Shown here: positions 25,233 through 34,332 of the stretch, in pieces
Layout of the letters: each line of letters starts with the position of its first letter
Numbering within the stretch: position 1 is the first letter of the stretch
Assembly (NCBI RefSeq): GCF_019931165.1
Contig: NZ_JAIOUP010000001.1
Span: 388,025 to 452,024 of the forward strand
Direction of reading: 5' to 3'
From: Schnuerera sp. xch1
GTDB taxonomy: Bacteria; Bacillota; Clostridia; Tissierellales; Tepidimicrobiaceae
DNA length: 64,000 bases
The notes under the pieces: model-generated
The model's input: the letters and a program-made list of their open reading frames with translations, nothing else
Databases searched by the model: none
What the model was told of the DNA's origin: nothing
Position numbers and translations under genes: made by a program

Positions 25233-27092
25233 TTAAAAGATTTTATCTCCATTTACAGTTAATTCTCCATATAAAAATGTATTTTCAGATATATACAATT
25301 TACTTCCTTCATAAGTATCTTTATCTGAATAAAATACATCCATTATTTTTTTATCATTATTATCATATATATCAAATCCAAAATAATACCTGTCTAAAAT
25401 CTCAGTTCTGCTATTATCTTGAATTATTTTTCTCTTTTTAAGATATAACTTTTCTTTAGATATCACATTAACATATATTTCAAAATCGGTAAAATTATCT
25501 TTATATATTATTTTATCTGCATTTGACAGTTGATTATATACTTGTGAAATAAAGGTTGATCTAATATTTACATTTTTATTTGTAAAGCTCGTAAAATATA
25601 CAGGTTTGTTATCAACTTCAAGTAAGAATCCATTATTAACCTCAGTAGTTTCTACCTGTGGATGTAATTGGAACCTTATTTGAATTTCATGATTTCCCAT
25701 ATTATCAACCACATCAATTATAGATAAAATATCTTGTTCCTTTGAATATAAAAATAATCTTTTTATTGTATAATTTAAATTATCTTTATCCTTACCACCG
25801 TATATAACCTTTACTACATTATATTTTTCATCATCATAAACTTTTGTAGCTATTGGTTCTCCAACCCTTGAATACTTCCACGACTTATCAACAATCATTT
25901 CGGGATTATCATCTATAATTATATTATTATGTGCATAACTAGATTTTAAAAATGATCTTATAGGAGAATTATCCATGTAAGTAAATCTACCTGAATCAAC
26001 TATATAATCATGCTCATATGCACTATAGTTAAAATGACCTAAACTGGAATGTCCATGGCCACTTCCATGTCTACCATTAAATATACTAAAGTATGTTTTA
26101 GCAGACAGATCTTTATATATATAATTGCCACTTGACTTGCCCTCAAAAAATTTAGGATAAATATTATCATCAATCAAGTCAAGCAATTTTAATATAAATA
26201 TTGCATTTGTAACATTTACATTATCACTATCATGTAATGGAACTAATTTTTCATTTAATGATTGCATATAGTGAGTTACATGAGAGGGTTTTTTCAACAG
26301 TTCCCTCATATTTATTGGACATTTTTTATTTGAAAGTTCAATATACATCAATAGGTATGAACACGACATGATTACTTCAAAATGATATAAAGGACTTTGT
26401 TCCCAGTGATAACCGTCATTATAGAATTGTAAATTTAATTGTTTTTCTAAAGTCTCATATGCCCATATCTCATCATCCTTTGATAATGTATCTTCAAAAA
26501 ATATATTGACCATAAGATAACCTGTTAATTGTAAAACTCCCCAATTGCTTAAGGTGTGCTTATCTATATAATTATTTTTTAAATAATTAGTCTGTGTTTT
26601 TAAAGACTCTTTTATATCTTTTATTTCATTTGAAGACAATTTTATATCTTCGGATACCAAAGCTAATGCTCTCATCCAATTTGTTAAACGTATGCCTGTA
26701 TCTATAGTCCTCCAAGCACCTTTATTTTCTTTAGTTGAAATACTATTTTTATTTATCCATCCAAGGATAAATTCCTTTATTTTTTCTAAATATTTATTTT
26801 CATGTGTTATCTGATATGCCCATGAAAGCTCTAATAAAAATCCATGTCTATTGAGCATGTATGTCCATTCACCATCTCCATTTGGCTTTTCATTCCAATT
26901 TACCTCCTTTAAATGATAAGGAATATAACATGCTTCCATATCTAATGGATCATCAAACAAGAAAATATTATTTAATAATAAATCTGCTTTATAAATTATA
27001 TGTTTTGTATTTAATTGTCTGTTTATATTATTAATCCAATCAATGTCATTCATTTTTTTATAACAATCTTTAAAAACCCTTAAACTATCCAT
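25233..27092 (-). CDS. Heparinase II/III family protein, cytoplasmic
   Basis: 619 residues: an alpha-helical toroid domain (WTYMLNRHGFLLELSWAY, AWRTIDTGIRLTNWMRAL, NNYIDKHTLSNWGVLQLTG) followed by a beta-sandwich with FNGRHGSGHGHSSLGHFNYS and VDSGRFTY, the conserved His/Tyr region of PL12/PL21-like lyases. No signal peptide is visible, so it should act inside the cell on imported oligosaccharides. It starts 1 bp after yajC in the PTS operon, as in streptococcal glycosaminoglycan clusters (hepC-like). The substrate is inferred to be a uronic-acid-containing disaccharide. Confidence 0.85.
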   Translation of the reverse strand: MDSLRVFKDCYKKMNDIDWINNINRQLNTKHIIYKADLLLNNIFLFDDPLDMEACYIPYHLKEVNWNEKPNGDGEWTYMLNRHGFLLELSWAYQITHENKYLEKIKEFILGWINKNSISTKENKGAWRTIDTGIRLTNWMRALALVSEDIKLSSNEIKDIKESLKTQTNYLKNNYIDKHTLSNWGVLQLTGYLMVNIFFEDTLSKDDEIWAYETLEKQLNLQFYNDGYHWEQSPLYHFEVIMSCSYLLMYIELSNKKCPINMRELLKKPSHVTHYMQSLNEKLVPLHDSDNVNVTNAIFILKLLDLIDDNIYPKFFEGKSSGNYIYKDLSAKTYFSIFNGRHGSGHGHSSLGHFNYSAYEHDYIVDSGRFTYMDNSPIRSFLKSSYAHNNIIIDDNPEMIVDKSWKYSRVGEPIATKVYDDEKYNVVKVIYGGKDKDNLNYTIKRLFLYSKEQDILSIIDVVDNMGNHEIQIRFQLHPQVETTEVNNGFLLEVDNKPVYFTSFTNKNVNIRSTFISQVYNQLSNADKIIYKDNFTDFEIYVNVISKEKLYLKKRKIIQDNSRTEILDRYYFGFDIYDNNDKKIMDVFYSDKDTYEGSKLYISENTFLYGELTVNGDKIF

Positions 27093-27093
27093 C

Positions 27094-27384
27094 CTATTTC
27101 ACCTTATCCTTAGTTGCCTTCAAATCCCTTCCAACTATTGCTTGAGGTAAGACATTTATTTCTACCCCTTTAGCTATTTCTACTAAATATCTATCCTCAT
27201 TAATTGAAACTATTTTCCCAAAAATCCCAGAGGAAAGTATTATATAATCTCCTTCCTTCAGTTCCAAAGAGAACTGAAGGAAGGATTCACTTTCTTTTTT
27301 ATTTCTTCTATACTGTAGATATGGGATTATTATAAAGGCAATAACTGCTATTGATATTGATAAAACCCACATTAGTTTTTCCAT
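27094..27384 (-). CDS. yajC: YajC-like membrane protein in a PTS operon
   Basis: 96 residues: one N-terminal membrane helix (VLSISIAVIAFIIIPYLQYRRNKKE) and a short domain with LKEGDYIILSSGIFGKIVSINEDR, the YajC signature. Canonical YajC joins SecDF, but a YajC paralogue is often encoded inside glycosaminoglycan PTS operons, as here between EIIA and the heparinase (gaps of 2 and 1 bp). Its role there is unknown; coupling to the PTS membrane complex is an inference. Confidence 0.8.
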   Translation of the reverse strand: MEKLMWVLSISIAVIAFIIIPYLQYRRNKKESESFLQFSLELKEGDYIILSSGIFGKIVSINEDRYLVEIAKGVEINVLPQAIVGRDLKATKDKVK

Positions 27385-27386
27385 TT

Positions 27387-27800
27387 TTATAACATCCCCG
27401 TAGACATATAGTTAACCATATCACTATTCTGACCTATAGCATCTTTTATGATGTTTTCCACATCTTCATCTTTAGGCTCAGATAATACAGTTCCCATTAC
27501 TATCTCTAAGGCTAGACCCACCGATATTCCTGAAACCACATAATGATTATCTGAATATTGATTTTCTAACATAATTCTAGATGAAATTTGGTGGGGAGCA
27601 CCACCAGTTAAATCTGCAAATACTATAACTCTAGAATTATTTTTGAAAATTTCATTCATTTCATTTTCTAAATCCTCATGGGTTCTTTGTTCATTTAAAT
27701 TCAACGATAATATATTTTCATTTTTCCCTACCAACAATTCTAATGCCGAAACTACACCTGAGGGAAAGTCTCCATGACCTACTACAACTACTTTATACAC
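27387..27800 (-). CDS. PTS mannose-family EIIA component
   Basis: 137 residues with VVVVGHGDFPSG at the start, where His9 is the phosphorylation site, and VFADLTGGAPHQISSR as the conserved core. It carries phosphate from HPr to EIIB for sugar uptake. It lies 12 bp after the EIID gene. With EIIB, EIIC and EIID from the same operon it forms a complete mannose-class (AgaF-like) permease likely to import N-acetyl-hexosamine or uronate-containing disaccharides. Confidence 0.9.
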   Translation of the reverse strand: MYKVVVVGHGDFPSGVVSALELLVGKNENILSLNLNEQRTHEDLENEMNEIFKNNSRVIVFADLTGGAPHQISSRIMLENQYSDNHYVVSGISVGLALEIVMGTVLSEPKDEDVENIIKDAIGQNSDMVNYMSTGML

Positions 27801-27812
27801 TTTGATTTCCTC

Positions 27813-28625
27813 CTAACTTAAAACACCTAAAGCAGATAAAATTATACCTAAAGATAATAATAGTCCTATTAATTTATATGTTGACCAATTATGTTTTTTA
27901 ATTAAATAATATACTCCTATAGTAACTAAAGCCGGTAATAATCTAGGTAGTATTTGATCAAATATAGTTTGAAGAGCTACTACCTGCTCTTCACCAGAAT
28001 CAAGGGTTGTAGTATATTTCAATGCTATATCTGCTTTAACAAAACTAACTGCAAGACCAGATATTACTGTAACCCCTATTATATTCGCAGCTTCTGAAAT
28101 AATAGATATTTTTTGACTTAAAACATCTATTACTTTTGTACCAAGTTTATATCCTAAAAGTCCCATTGTTAACTTTATAGCTAATATTATACCTATCATA
28201 GCTACTAAAAATAATATAGGTCCTGCAATCAAACCATCAATAGCGAGACTGGCTGCTATTGTTGAGAATAGTGGAGCCAAACCAAATTGAGAAATTGAAT
28301 CACCAATACCTGCCATTGGACCCATAAGGGCAAGTTTCATACCTCGTGCATCCTTTACATCTTCGCCATTATCTAACATCGCAAGTTGTAAACTTGAAAT
28401 AAAGGGTACCATGTGTGGACTGGTATTGTAAAATTCTATATTACCTAGTAATGCTTCCTTTAATTCCTTTGGCTTACCTTTGTATATTTTCTTTAGTGCT
28501 GGATAAATTGAATAGGCATAACCAGTTCCCTGATAACTATTATAATTAAAGCCATTCTGTAAGAAATATGATCTTAAAGAAGTTTTTATATAATCACTCT
28601 TTTTTAATTTCAATCTAGATTCCAT
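27813..28625 (-). CDS. PTS mannose-family EIID component
   Basis: 270 residues. The N-terminal soluble stretch has SYFLQNGFNYNSYQGTGYAY, then NIEFYNTSPHMVPFISSLQLAML and MGPMAGIGDSISQFGLAPL, the EIID hallmarks, before the membrane segments. It starts inside the EIIC gene (11-bp overlap), so their synthesis is coupled. It is part of the sugar channel with EIIC. Confidence 0.92.
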   Translation of the reverse strand: MESRLKLKKSDYIKTSLRSYFLQNGFNYNSYQGTGYAYSIYPALKKIYKGKPKELKEALLGNIEFYNTSPHMVPFISSLQLAMLDNGEDVKDARGMKLALMGPMAGIGDSISQFGLAPLFSTIAASLAIDGLIAGPILFLVAMIGIILAIKLTMGLLGYKLGTKVIDVLSQKISIISEAANIIGVTVISGLAVSFVKADIALKYTTTLDSGEEQVVALQTIFDQILPRLLPALVTIGVYYLIKKHNWSTYKLIGLLLSLGIILSALGVLS

Positions 28626-29406
28626 CAGTAGTTACCTCACTTTCATCATCATTTCTGAATGTAGCTGACTCTTGATCTGCTCTGAAATAAACTATTAGTG
28701 CAAATACAGCAGCTATAATAGCAACTCCCATAACTGGTAATTCTAGGTATGCTACTAAAGCATATCCCAATAATACATAAGGAATATGTTCCTTTTTCGC
28801 CATAACTGTCATTATCATAGCAAATCCTATAGCAGGTAATAATTTACCAGCAACAGTTAATCCATCTAATAACCAAACTGGGAACGCTTCTACAAATGCC
28901 TCAAGAGCTCCCATACTTACTGATGATATAAATCCTACAGCAAATCCTACTACTAAGAATCCTATAAAAGTTGAATTTGTCAATAACTTAAATTTTACAT
29001 ATTTTCCTTGTTCCAATGCTTTTTTAGCACTGGCAGGAGTACCTGAAAACACAGTGTATATTGCTGTTGTAGCTAATTGGAATAAAACAGCAAATGGATA
29101 AGATAAAGCTAAAGCAGTTTCCACTGTCATTCCACTTGATTTTAATGTAATGGCCATTATAGTACCTACAACTCCTGGTCCCATTGGATTAGGAGGTACG
29201 GTTCCACCTGCTCCAACTCCAAAGCCCATAAATGCAAGCTCACCTATTGCTCCCATTGCCAAACCTGTTTTAACATCTCCCAATACTAAACCTACAAAAA
29301 ATGATAAAACAATAACCCTATTAGTATATATTCCTAGTAGCATTCCTGAAAAACAAATAGCAGTTATTACGCCAATTAATAACGCTTGAAACATTGATAT
29401 ATCCAT
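28615..29406 (-). CDS. PTS mannose-family EIIC component
   Basis: 263 residues, mostly membrane-spanning. GMLLGIYTNRVIVLSFFVGL, MGAIGELAFMGFGVGAGGTVPPNP (in part) and LLDGLTVAGKLLPAIGFAM match the mannose/N-acetylgalactosamine EIIC family (AgaW/AgaC-like). It forms the translocation channel with EIID. It lies 27 bp after EIIB. The C-terminal tail after residue 250 is hydrophilic and acidic. Confidence 0.92.
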   Translation of the reverse strand: MDISMFQALLIGVITAICFSGMLLGIYTNRVIVLSFFVGLVLGDVKTGLAMGAIGELAFMGFGVGAGGTVPPNPMGPGVVGTIMAITLKSSGMTVETALALSYPFAVLFQLATTAIYTVFSGTPASAKKALEQGKYVKFKLLTNSTFIGFLVVGFAVGFISSVSMGALEAFVEAFPVWLLDGLTVAGKLLPAIGFAMIMTVMAKKEHIPYVLLGYALVAYLELPVMGVAIIAAVFALIVYFRADQESATFRNDDESEVTTDGI

Positions 29407-29433
29407 TATCTTTCCCCCTTTAAATTTTTCATA

Positions 29434-29928
29434 TTAAAGAAACTCATTTAATACATTTATAGTTGATTCCCCATCATTAGAAACTGGGGATATTTTAGTA
29501 TTAAATTTAATATTATGTTCATCTCTCAATTTTCTTAATGACTCCTTGTCCTCATCACCTAAGTAAATAAATTGAGAAACCTTGTCCTTTCCTTCAGCAG
29601 AATGTATATTCCCTATATTTATTTCTGTTACTGGGAAGCCGCCTTCTACAAGTCTTAAAGCATCCTTTGGCGATTTAACTATTACAAAGATAACTTGAGA
29701 TTTACTTGCTTTGTATATTACTTCATTAGTCTTATCTATGGTAAAAAATCTAACCCCTACCTTAGGCGGAACAACTGTCTTCATTAATGTCTGTTGAATT
29801 TTATTTGTTGAACATTCATCGTTAGCAACTATTACAAGATTTACACCTAAAGATTTAAGCCATAATTGACCTTGACCATGAATCAGCCTTTCATCGATCC
29901 TTACCATTTTAATATTTGGTTTATCCAT
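29434..29928 (-). CDS. PTS mannose-family EIIB component
   Basis: 164 residues, with MVRIDERLIHGQGQLWLKSL at the N-terminus and His17 as the phosphorylated residue. It is an AgaV/AgaB-like EIIB with the usual LIVANDECSTNKIQQTLMK-type second segment. It transfers phosphate from EIIA to the incoming sugar. It is separated from the upstream flavoenzyme gene by 80 bp, where no clear promoter or terminator is seen. Confidence 0.92.
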   Translation of the reverse strand: MDKPNIKMVRIDERLIHGQGQLWLKSLGVNLVIVANDECSTNKIQQTLMKTVVPPKVGVRFFTIDKTNEVIYKASKSQVIFVIVKSPKDALRLVEGGFPVTEINIGNIHSAEGKDKVSQFIYLGDEDKESLRKLRDEHNIKFNTKISPVSNDGESTINVLNEFL

Positions 29929-30008
29929 ATTTACTCACCTTCCAGAATATATTTAGGTTAATAAAGGCAACCTATAATCCTTCATTTACTACAAAACTAT
30001 ACATTAAA

Positions 30009-32066
30009 TTACTTTGTACTATTCAAATACTCTACAATCTTTTCATCTGGTGGATAAGTAAAATCTAATACATTATAGATTTCCTTCTGGCGATACCCTT
30101 CCCAAACATTTTCAAACCAAGAATCATATTCAGGAATAGGTCGTACATCTACCCAATTATGGAAAACGCTAATCTCGTCGTCTTTACTGACTATAGTTTC
30201 ACAGATCTTATCCTTTATATCATTTTCTAATGAAAACTTAAATACCTTATCCCCAATTTTTACTGCATGGCTACCATTTTCATCGTTTATTAAATATGAG
30301 CCTCTACTGTCTCCACCTTTATAAATATATTCTAAAATTTCACTCAAAAGTGCTATTTGAGTTATCAGCATATCGTATGCTCTAAATACAGAAGGTAACT
30401 CTTTTAAATCATGTATATAGATAATATCTGTAAACTCATCAAATATTTTCTTGAATTTAGCTAATATTCTTTCTATACTATCCTTGTCCCTAATAAAGGC
30501 ACCTACTTTGGACATATCTTTCTGTAAGTCCTTTTGTACATCAAATATATTTGATTTTTTATCTTTTTCTATCTTTATATTATTTATCAAATGTATCCTA
30601 TCTATGACTTGTCTATCTACTAGCTTAGTGAAACTATCTAAGTCTATAGGATTATCATCATATTTATTAGCTATATATTCTGCAGCTCTATAGCTTCCTA
30701 CTTGAGTAGAGTTTAGGGCACTTCCACCTGGTCTATAGATACCTAATGTTCCATTTACTTCACCTACTGGAAAGAAATGCTTTAGATTGCTTTCCCACCA
30801 AATGTTTCCATCCAAGCCTCCATTTTGATGTTGAGCACATACATCTATTTCTAAATATTCCGTTCTTATATCTATATTGTTATTTAAATATAATTCTATA
30901 GATAAAGGATTCATCTTTTCTAGTCTTTCTATAGGAGTTTTTAAAAGTGCATTGGAATTATTTAGATAATCATATGCTTCCTTACGTAAAAGTGAAAAAT
31001 CTAATCCACCATCAACAGTTGCACAGTTCGGATTCTTTGTGAAGTCTAAAAATACCCTTCTTTCCTTAATCTGTGTTTCCATATATATAAGTAAATCAAT
31101 TATCGATGAACCATTGTTGCTTAATTTTCTAGCATCGAAAGGCCACTGATATCCCTTTAGGAAAATAGCATTTAACAAATCCGTCGGATTATCAAAATAA
31201 TCTTCTAAGAATTCCCTTTCATCTTCCATATTTTCATCAGTGGATATATATCTAGGGATAACTTGCTGATATGTTCCAGATAGATTCCATCTAAATTTTG
31301 TAGATGCTATACCGTATTGCCATTCTGTCAAATTGTTAGCTTTAGCTCCTGCTTCCAAAGCAATCCCTGTAGCACCTGATTGACTCTTAGGAAAAACCGA
31401 TCTGTAATATATAGATGCTGGTCCACCTGTACCATAAACTATATTTCTACAATTAAATAGACTTAATCCATAATTTTCTTCATTAATATTTCTAATATCT
31501 AATGCTAAAACCCCTAAAGCTTCTTCCTTATCTTCATCCTTTAAAATGGAAATAACTAAAAATCTATCATATATATCTGTGCCGTTTTTTCTAACTTGTT
31601 CCTCTAATCTTTGGGTCATGCATTTAGATGTTAAAGGGCCTACAGAACTTGCTCTACTGTTTTCATCATGGTCTGTCATGTATCCTACGTATTGGCCGAA
31701 GGAATCATGAGGAAATGGCACCCCTATATCGATTAACTTGTAAAAACTCTTCAGCGAAAGTGCTGCTTCCACTAAAGCTATATCTCCGTGCATTGCGCCA
31801 CCATTGAATAATGTTTGAGACATCTTCAAAGGGCTATCTAAATCTTTGATAGAAGTAGATTGTTTATAATAAGTTTGTTTATCAGAACCAGTATTCCTTG
31901 AAGTTCCTCTATTCATTCCTTCAGTTATTAAGGCTATATTTTTTTGTCCTAATTTATATAGAGAATCAGCAGCATTAAGGCTTGCCGCCCCTGAGCCTAC
32001 CACTACTGTATTGTACTCATATACATTTATAGGTATATTTTCAATTATTATCTGGCCTTTTAACAT
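30009..32066 (-). CDS. FAD-dependent oxidoreductase of the fumarate reductase/AprA-like type
   Basis: 685 residues. The dinucleotide motif VVVGSGAASLNAADSL is near residue 20. Further family segments are ALITEGMNRGTSRNTGSDKQ, IVYGTGGPASIY and QHQNGGLDGN with FFPVGEVNGTLG, and the region GIYRPGGSALNSTQVGS closes the FAD site. The substrate side has family-specific stretches such as LTEWQYGIAS. The protein probably oxidises or reduces a small polar substrate, which cannot be named. It lies 3 bp after the SDR and upstream of the PTS genes. A flavoprotein inside a PTS/heparinase operon is unusual. Confidence 0.75.
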   Translation of the reverse strand: MLKGQIIIENIPINVYEYNTVVVGSGAASLNAADSLYKLGQKNIALITEGMNRGTSRNTGSDKQTYYKQSTSIKDLDSPLKMSQTLFNGGAMHGDIALVEAALSLKSFYKLIDIGVPFPHDSFGQYVGYMTDHDENSRASSVGPLTSKCMTQRLEEQVRKNGTDIYDRFLVISILKDEDKEEALGVLALDIRNINEENYGLSLFNCRNIVYGTGGPASIYYRSVFPKSQSGATGIALEAGAKANNLTEWQYGIASTKFRWNLSGTYQQVIPRYISTDENMEDEREFLEDYFDNPTDLLNAIFLKGYQWPFDARKLSNNGSSIIDLLIYMETQIKERRVFLDFTKNPNCATVDGGLDFSLLRKEAYDYLNNSNALLKTPIERLEKMNPLSIELYLNNNIDIRTEYLEIDVCAQHQNGGLDGNIWWESNLKHFFPVGEVNGTLGIYRPGGSALNSTQVGSYRAAEYIANKYDDNPIDLDSFTKLVDRQVIDRIHLINNIKIEKDKKSNIFDVQKDLQKDMSKVGAFIRDKDSIERILAKFKKIFDEFTDIIYIHDLKELPSVFRAYDMLITQIALLSEILEYIYKGGDSRGSYLINDENGSHAVKIGDKVFKFSLENDIKDKICETIVSKDDEISVFHNWVDVRPIPEYDSWFENVWEGYRQKEIYNVLDFTYPPDEKIVEYLNSTK

Positions 32067-32069
32067 AGA

Positions 32070-32828
32070 TTATAGCCTCCTTATGTGGAATCCACCATCA
32101 ACATTTATAATATCTCCTGTTGAATAACACATCTTTGGTGAAGATAATACAGATACAACTCCTGCTATATCCTTCGGTGTCCCCCATCTCTTAATTGGTA
32201 ATATCCCTTCTTCTTCGATCAATTGATTATATTTTTCTTCAACTGTTGATGTCATATCCGTCTTTATTATACCTGGTCTTATTTCATAAACGAATATTCC
32301 ATATTCTGCTAATCTATCAGCAAAGAGAGTTGTCACCATGCTTATCCCTGCTTTAGATATACAATATTCACCTCTATTTATAGATGATGTATAGGCTGAC
32401 ATGGATGATACATTGATGATTTTAGATGGGAAATCAGTCTTATCTTGTTTTAGCATTACATTTGCCACCGTCTGTGTCATGAAATATGTGCCCTTTAGAT
32501 TTGTATTTACAACGAAATCAAAGCTTTCTGGTGTAGTGCTTAAAATATCATTTCTTTCCTTTGGTGCTACACCTGCATTGTTAACTAAGATATCTATTCT
32601 TCCAAATTTTGATATAACATTATCTATACTTTCTTTAATTTTTTCAACATTACTGATATCAGTTGGAATAAATTGAACTTTTCCATTGGATTGTTCAATT
32701 AAATTTTTTATACCGGAAGTCTTAGTTCTTCCGAGGCAGGCTATCGAAAATCTATCTTCGTAAAGTTGTTGAACTACTCCAAAACCAATGCCCTTTGCTC
32801 CACCTGTTACAACAGCTACTCTATGCAT
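32070..32828 (-). CDS. Short-chain dehydrogenase/reductase
   Basis: 252 residues with VTGGAKGIGFG, NNAGVAP, catalytic Ser in INVSSMSAY and YCISKAG, and the C-terminal IINVDGGFHIRRL. It is NAD(P)-dependent and acts on a carbonyl or hydroxyl of an unknown substrate, plausibly a sugar. It overlaps the stop of the old-yellow-enzyme gene by 8 bp and is followed after 3 bp by the FAD enzyme, so the three redox genes form a translationally coupled unit at the promoter-proximal end of the operon. Confidence 0.85.
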   Translation of the reverse strand: MHRVAVVTGGAKGIGFGVVQQLYEDRFSIACLGRTKTSGIKNLIEQSNGKVQFIPTDISNVEKIKESIDNVISKFGRIDILVNNAGVAPKERNDILSTTPESFDFVVNTNLKGTYFMTQTVANVMLKQDKTDFPSKIINVSSMSAYTSSINRGEYCISKAGISMVTTLFADRLAEYGIFVYEIRPGIIKTDMTSTVEEKYNQLIEEEGILPIKRWGTPKDIAGVVSVLSSPKMCYSTGDIINVDGGFHIRRL

Positions 32829-34185
32829 CTTTTACTATTTCCCCTTTCTTCATATCATTATAAATAGGTAAATATACTTCACTATCTCTAATAACACATC
32901 CACATGTTCCTATTTTAGATTTCATTTCACTACATTTACTGCAGGATATACAAACCCTGTTTTTCTTCATTTTTCCGTCATTCAATATATCCTTTGCAAA
33001 ATCTGGATATGCTAATCCTTCCCTTCCAAATCCTATAATATTGCATAAACCGTTTTCTAAGCTTCCAGCCCCTACATAAGGTGCCATATGCCTAAACCAG
33101 CTATACCCTACTCCTACTATATGAATCTTTGGAAAACTTTTCTGTATCTCTCCAATACCTTTAATGAGCCTATTACAACTTTCTAGGGCACTTTCATCTG
33201 GTGTATAAGTTCCTATATCATATGGCTTATTAATATGAGGAATAAAATATGGATTTCCCATAGTTAAACTAATTAACTTTACACCTTTATCCTCCAATAT
33301 TTTTATCAATTCCTTAGGCTCATTTAAGTCTGGATTTAAAGATGATTTATTTACACCCCACCCCTGTGGATATGGTACAGCATCATATATATTAAGTCTT
33401 GAACTTAATATTAAGCCCTTACAATATTCATCTTCTCTAATTCTATCAATTATATCTACAAGAAGCTTTATTCTATTTTCAAACTTGCCACCATACTTTC
33501 CTCCTCTTTCATAGGCAGATAGTAGTTCTGCCAGTAAATATCCATGACAAGATTTTATATCTACACTATTAAATCCTGCCTTTTTAGCCAACCTCGCTGC
33601 TTGTAAAAAGTCCTCTTCAACTTCTCTTAAATATTCATCAGTGACTAAGTGATAATCTTTAGAAATTCCTAATTTATCATCTAATAGTTTCTTGTGAGTG
33701 GCAATTATAGGTTTTCTCTTACCTTTAACTTTACAATATCTACCAGAATGGTTTAATTGAAGTATGGTCAATGGATTATGATCTTCGCCAAATTCTTGTT
33801 TAGCTGATGATTTAATTAAATCATTTAATTTTTTAAAATCAGTCCAATTTTCTTCTGTTATCCATAGTTGTTTGTCATTAGACTTGCCTTCTTTTGAAAC
33901 ACTTACAGCCTCTAACCAAATCAACCCTACTCCACCTCTAGCAATTCTTTCATACTTTCTAAAGGTAAGCTCTGTAGGTTTTCCATCTTCAGATGCATCT
34001 CCACCTTCCATAGGCAAACTAGCAATAGAATTAGGAATTATGAAATCATCAATTTTTCTCTTTGTCTTAAATAAATCTAAATTATGTGATAATTTAATAT
34101 CTAAACCTGAATCTTCAATATCTTTTTCTATTTCACTAAGATCTCCATAATTAAAACTTCCTGTACTTTTATATGTATTAGACAT
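32821..34185 (-). CDS. Old-yellow-enzyme family NADH:flavin oxidoreductase with C-terminal Cys cluster
   Basis: 454 residues: an FMN TIM barrel with GLIWLEAVSVSKEG, LQLNHSGRY, AARLAKKAGFNSVDIKSCHGYLLAELLS and RGGKYGGKFENRI. Near the C-terminus Cys412, 415, 418, 428 and 430 (CISCSKC-x9-CGC) form a possible Fe-S or metal site, as in 2,4-dienoyl-CoA reductase-like members. These enzymes reduce activated C=C bonds. It is the first gene of the operon, divergent from the AraC regulator, behind GTAGGAGGAAAAAG. Confidence 0.82.
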   Translation of the reverse strand: MSNTYKSTGSFNYGDLSEIEKDIEDSGLDIKLSHNLDLFKTKRKIDDFIIPNSIASLPMEGGDASEDGKPTELTFRKYERIARGGVGLIWLEAVSVSKEGKSNDKQLWITEENWTDFKKLNDLIKSSAKQEFGEDHNPLTILQLNHSGRYCKVKGKRKPIIATHKKLLDDKLGISKDYHLVTDEYLREVEEDFLQAARLAKKAGFNSVDIKSCHGYLLAELLSAYERGGKYGGKFENRIKLLVDIIDRIREDEYCKGLILSSRLNIYDAVPYPQGWGVNKSSLNPDLNEPKELIKILEDKGVKLISLTMGNPYFIPHINKPYDIGTYTPDESALESCNRLIKGIGEIQKSFPKIHIVGVGYSWFRHMAPYVGAGSLENGLCNIIGFGREGLAYPDFAKDILNDGKMKKNRVCISCSKCSEMKSKIGTCGCVIRDSEVYLPIYNDMKKGEIVKDA

Positions 34186-34231
34186 CTTTTTCCTCCTACA
34201 TCTATATTAAATTTAAAATTAAGCGAATCTA

Positions 34232-34260
34232 TTGAATTGTGAATACGTTATCATTATAAT
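34232..34260 (+). promoter_or_regulatory. Promoter of the AraC-type regulator gene
   Basis: TTGAAT (34232-34237), a 17-bp spacer and TATAAT (34255-34260) form a good sigma-A promoter in the 147-bp divergent region. No convincing -35/-10 pair was seen for the opposite operon, which fits a promoter dependent on an activator. Confidence 0.65.
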
Positions 34261-34332
34261 ATAGATAAACTTTCAATAATATTAACAAATTGTCTAAAAA
34301 TTGATAAATATTGCTTTATTGGAGGTAGTAAA

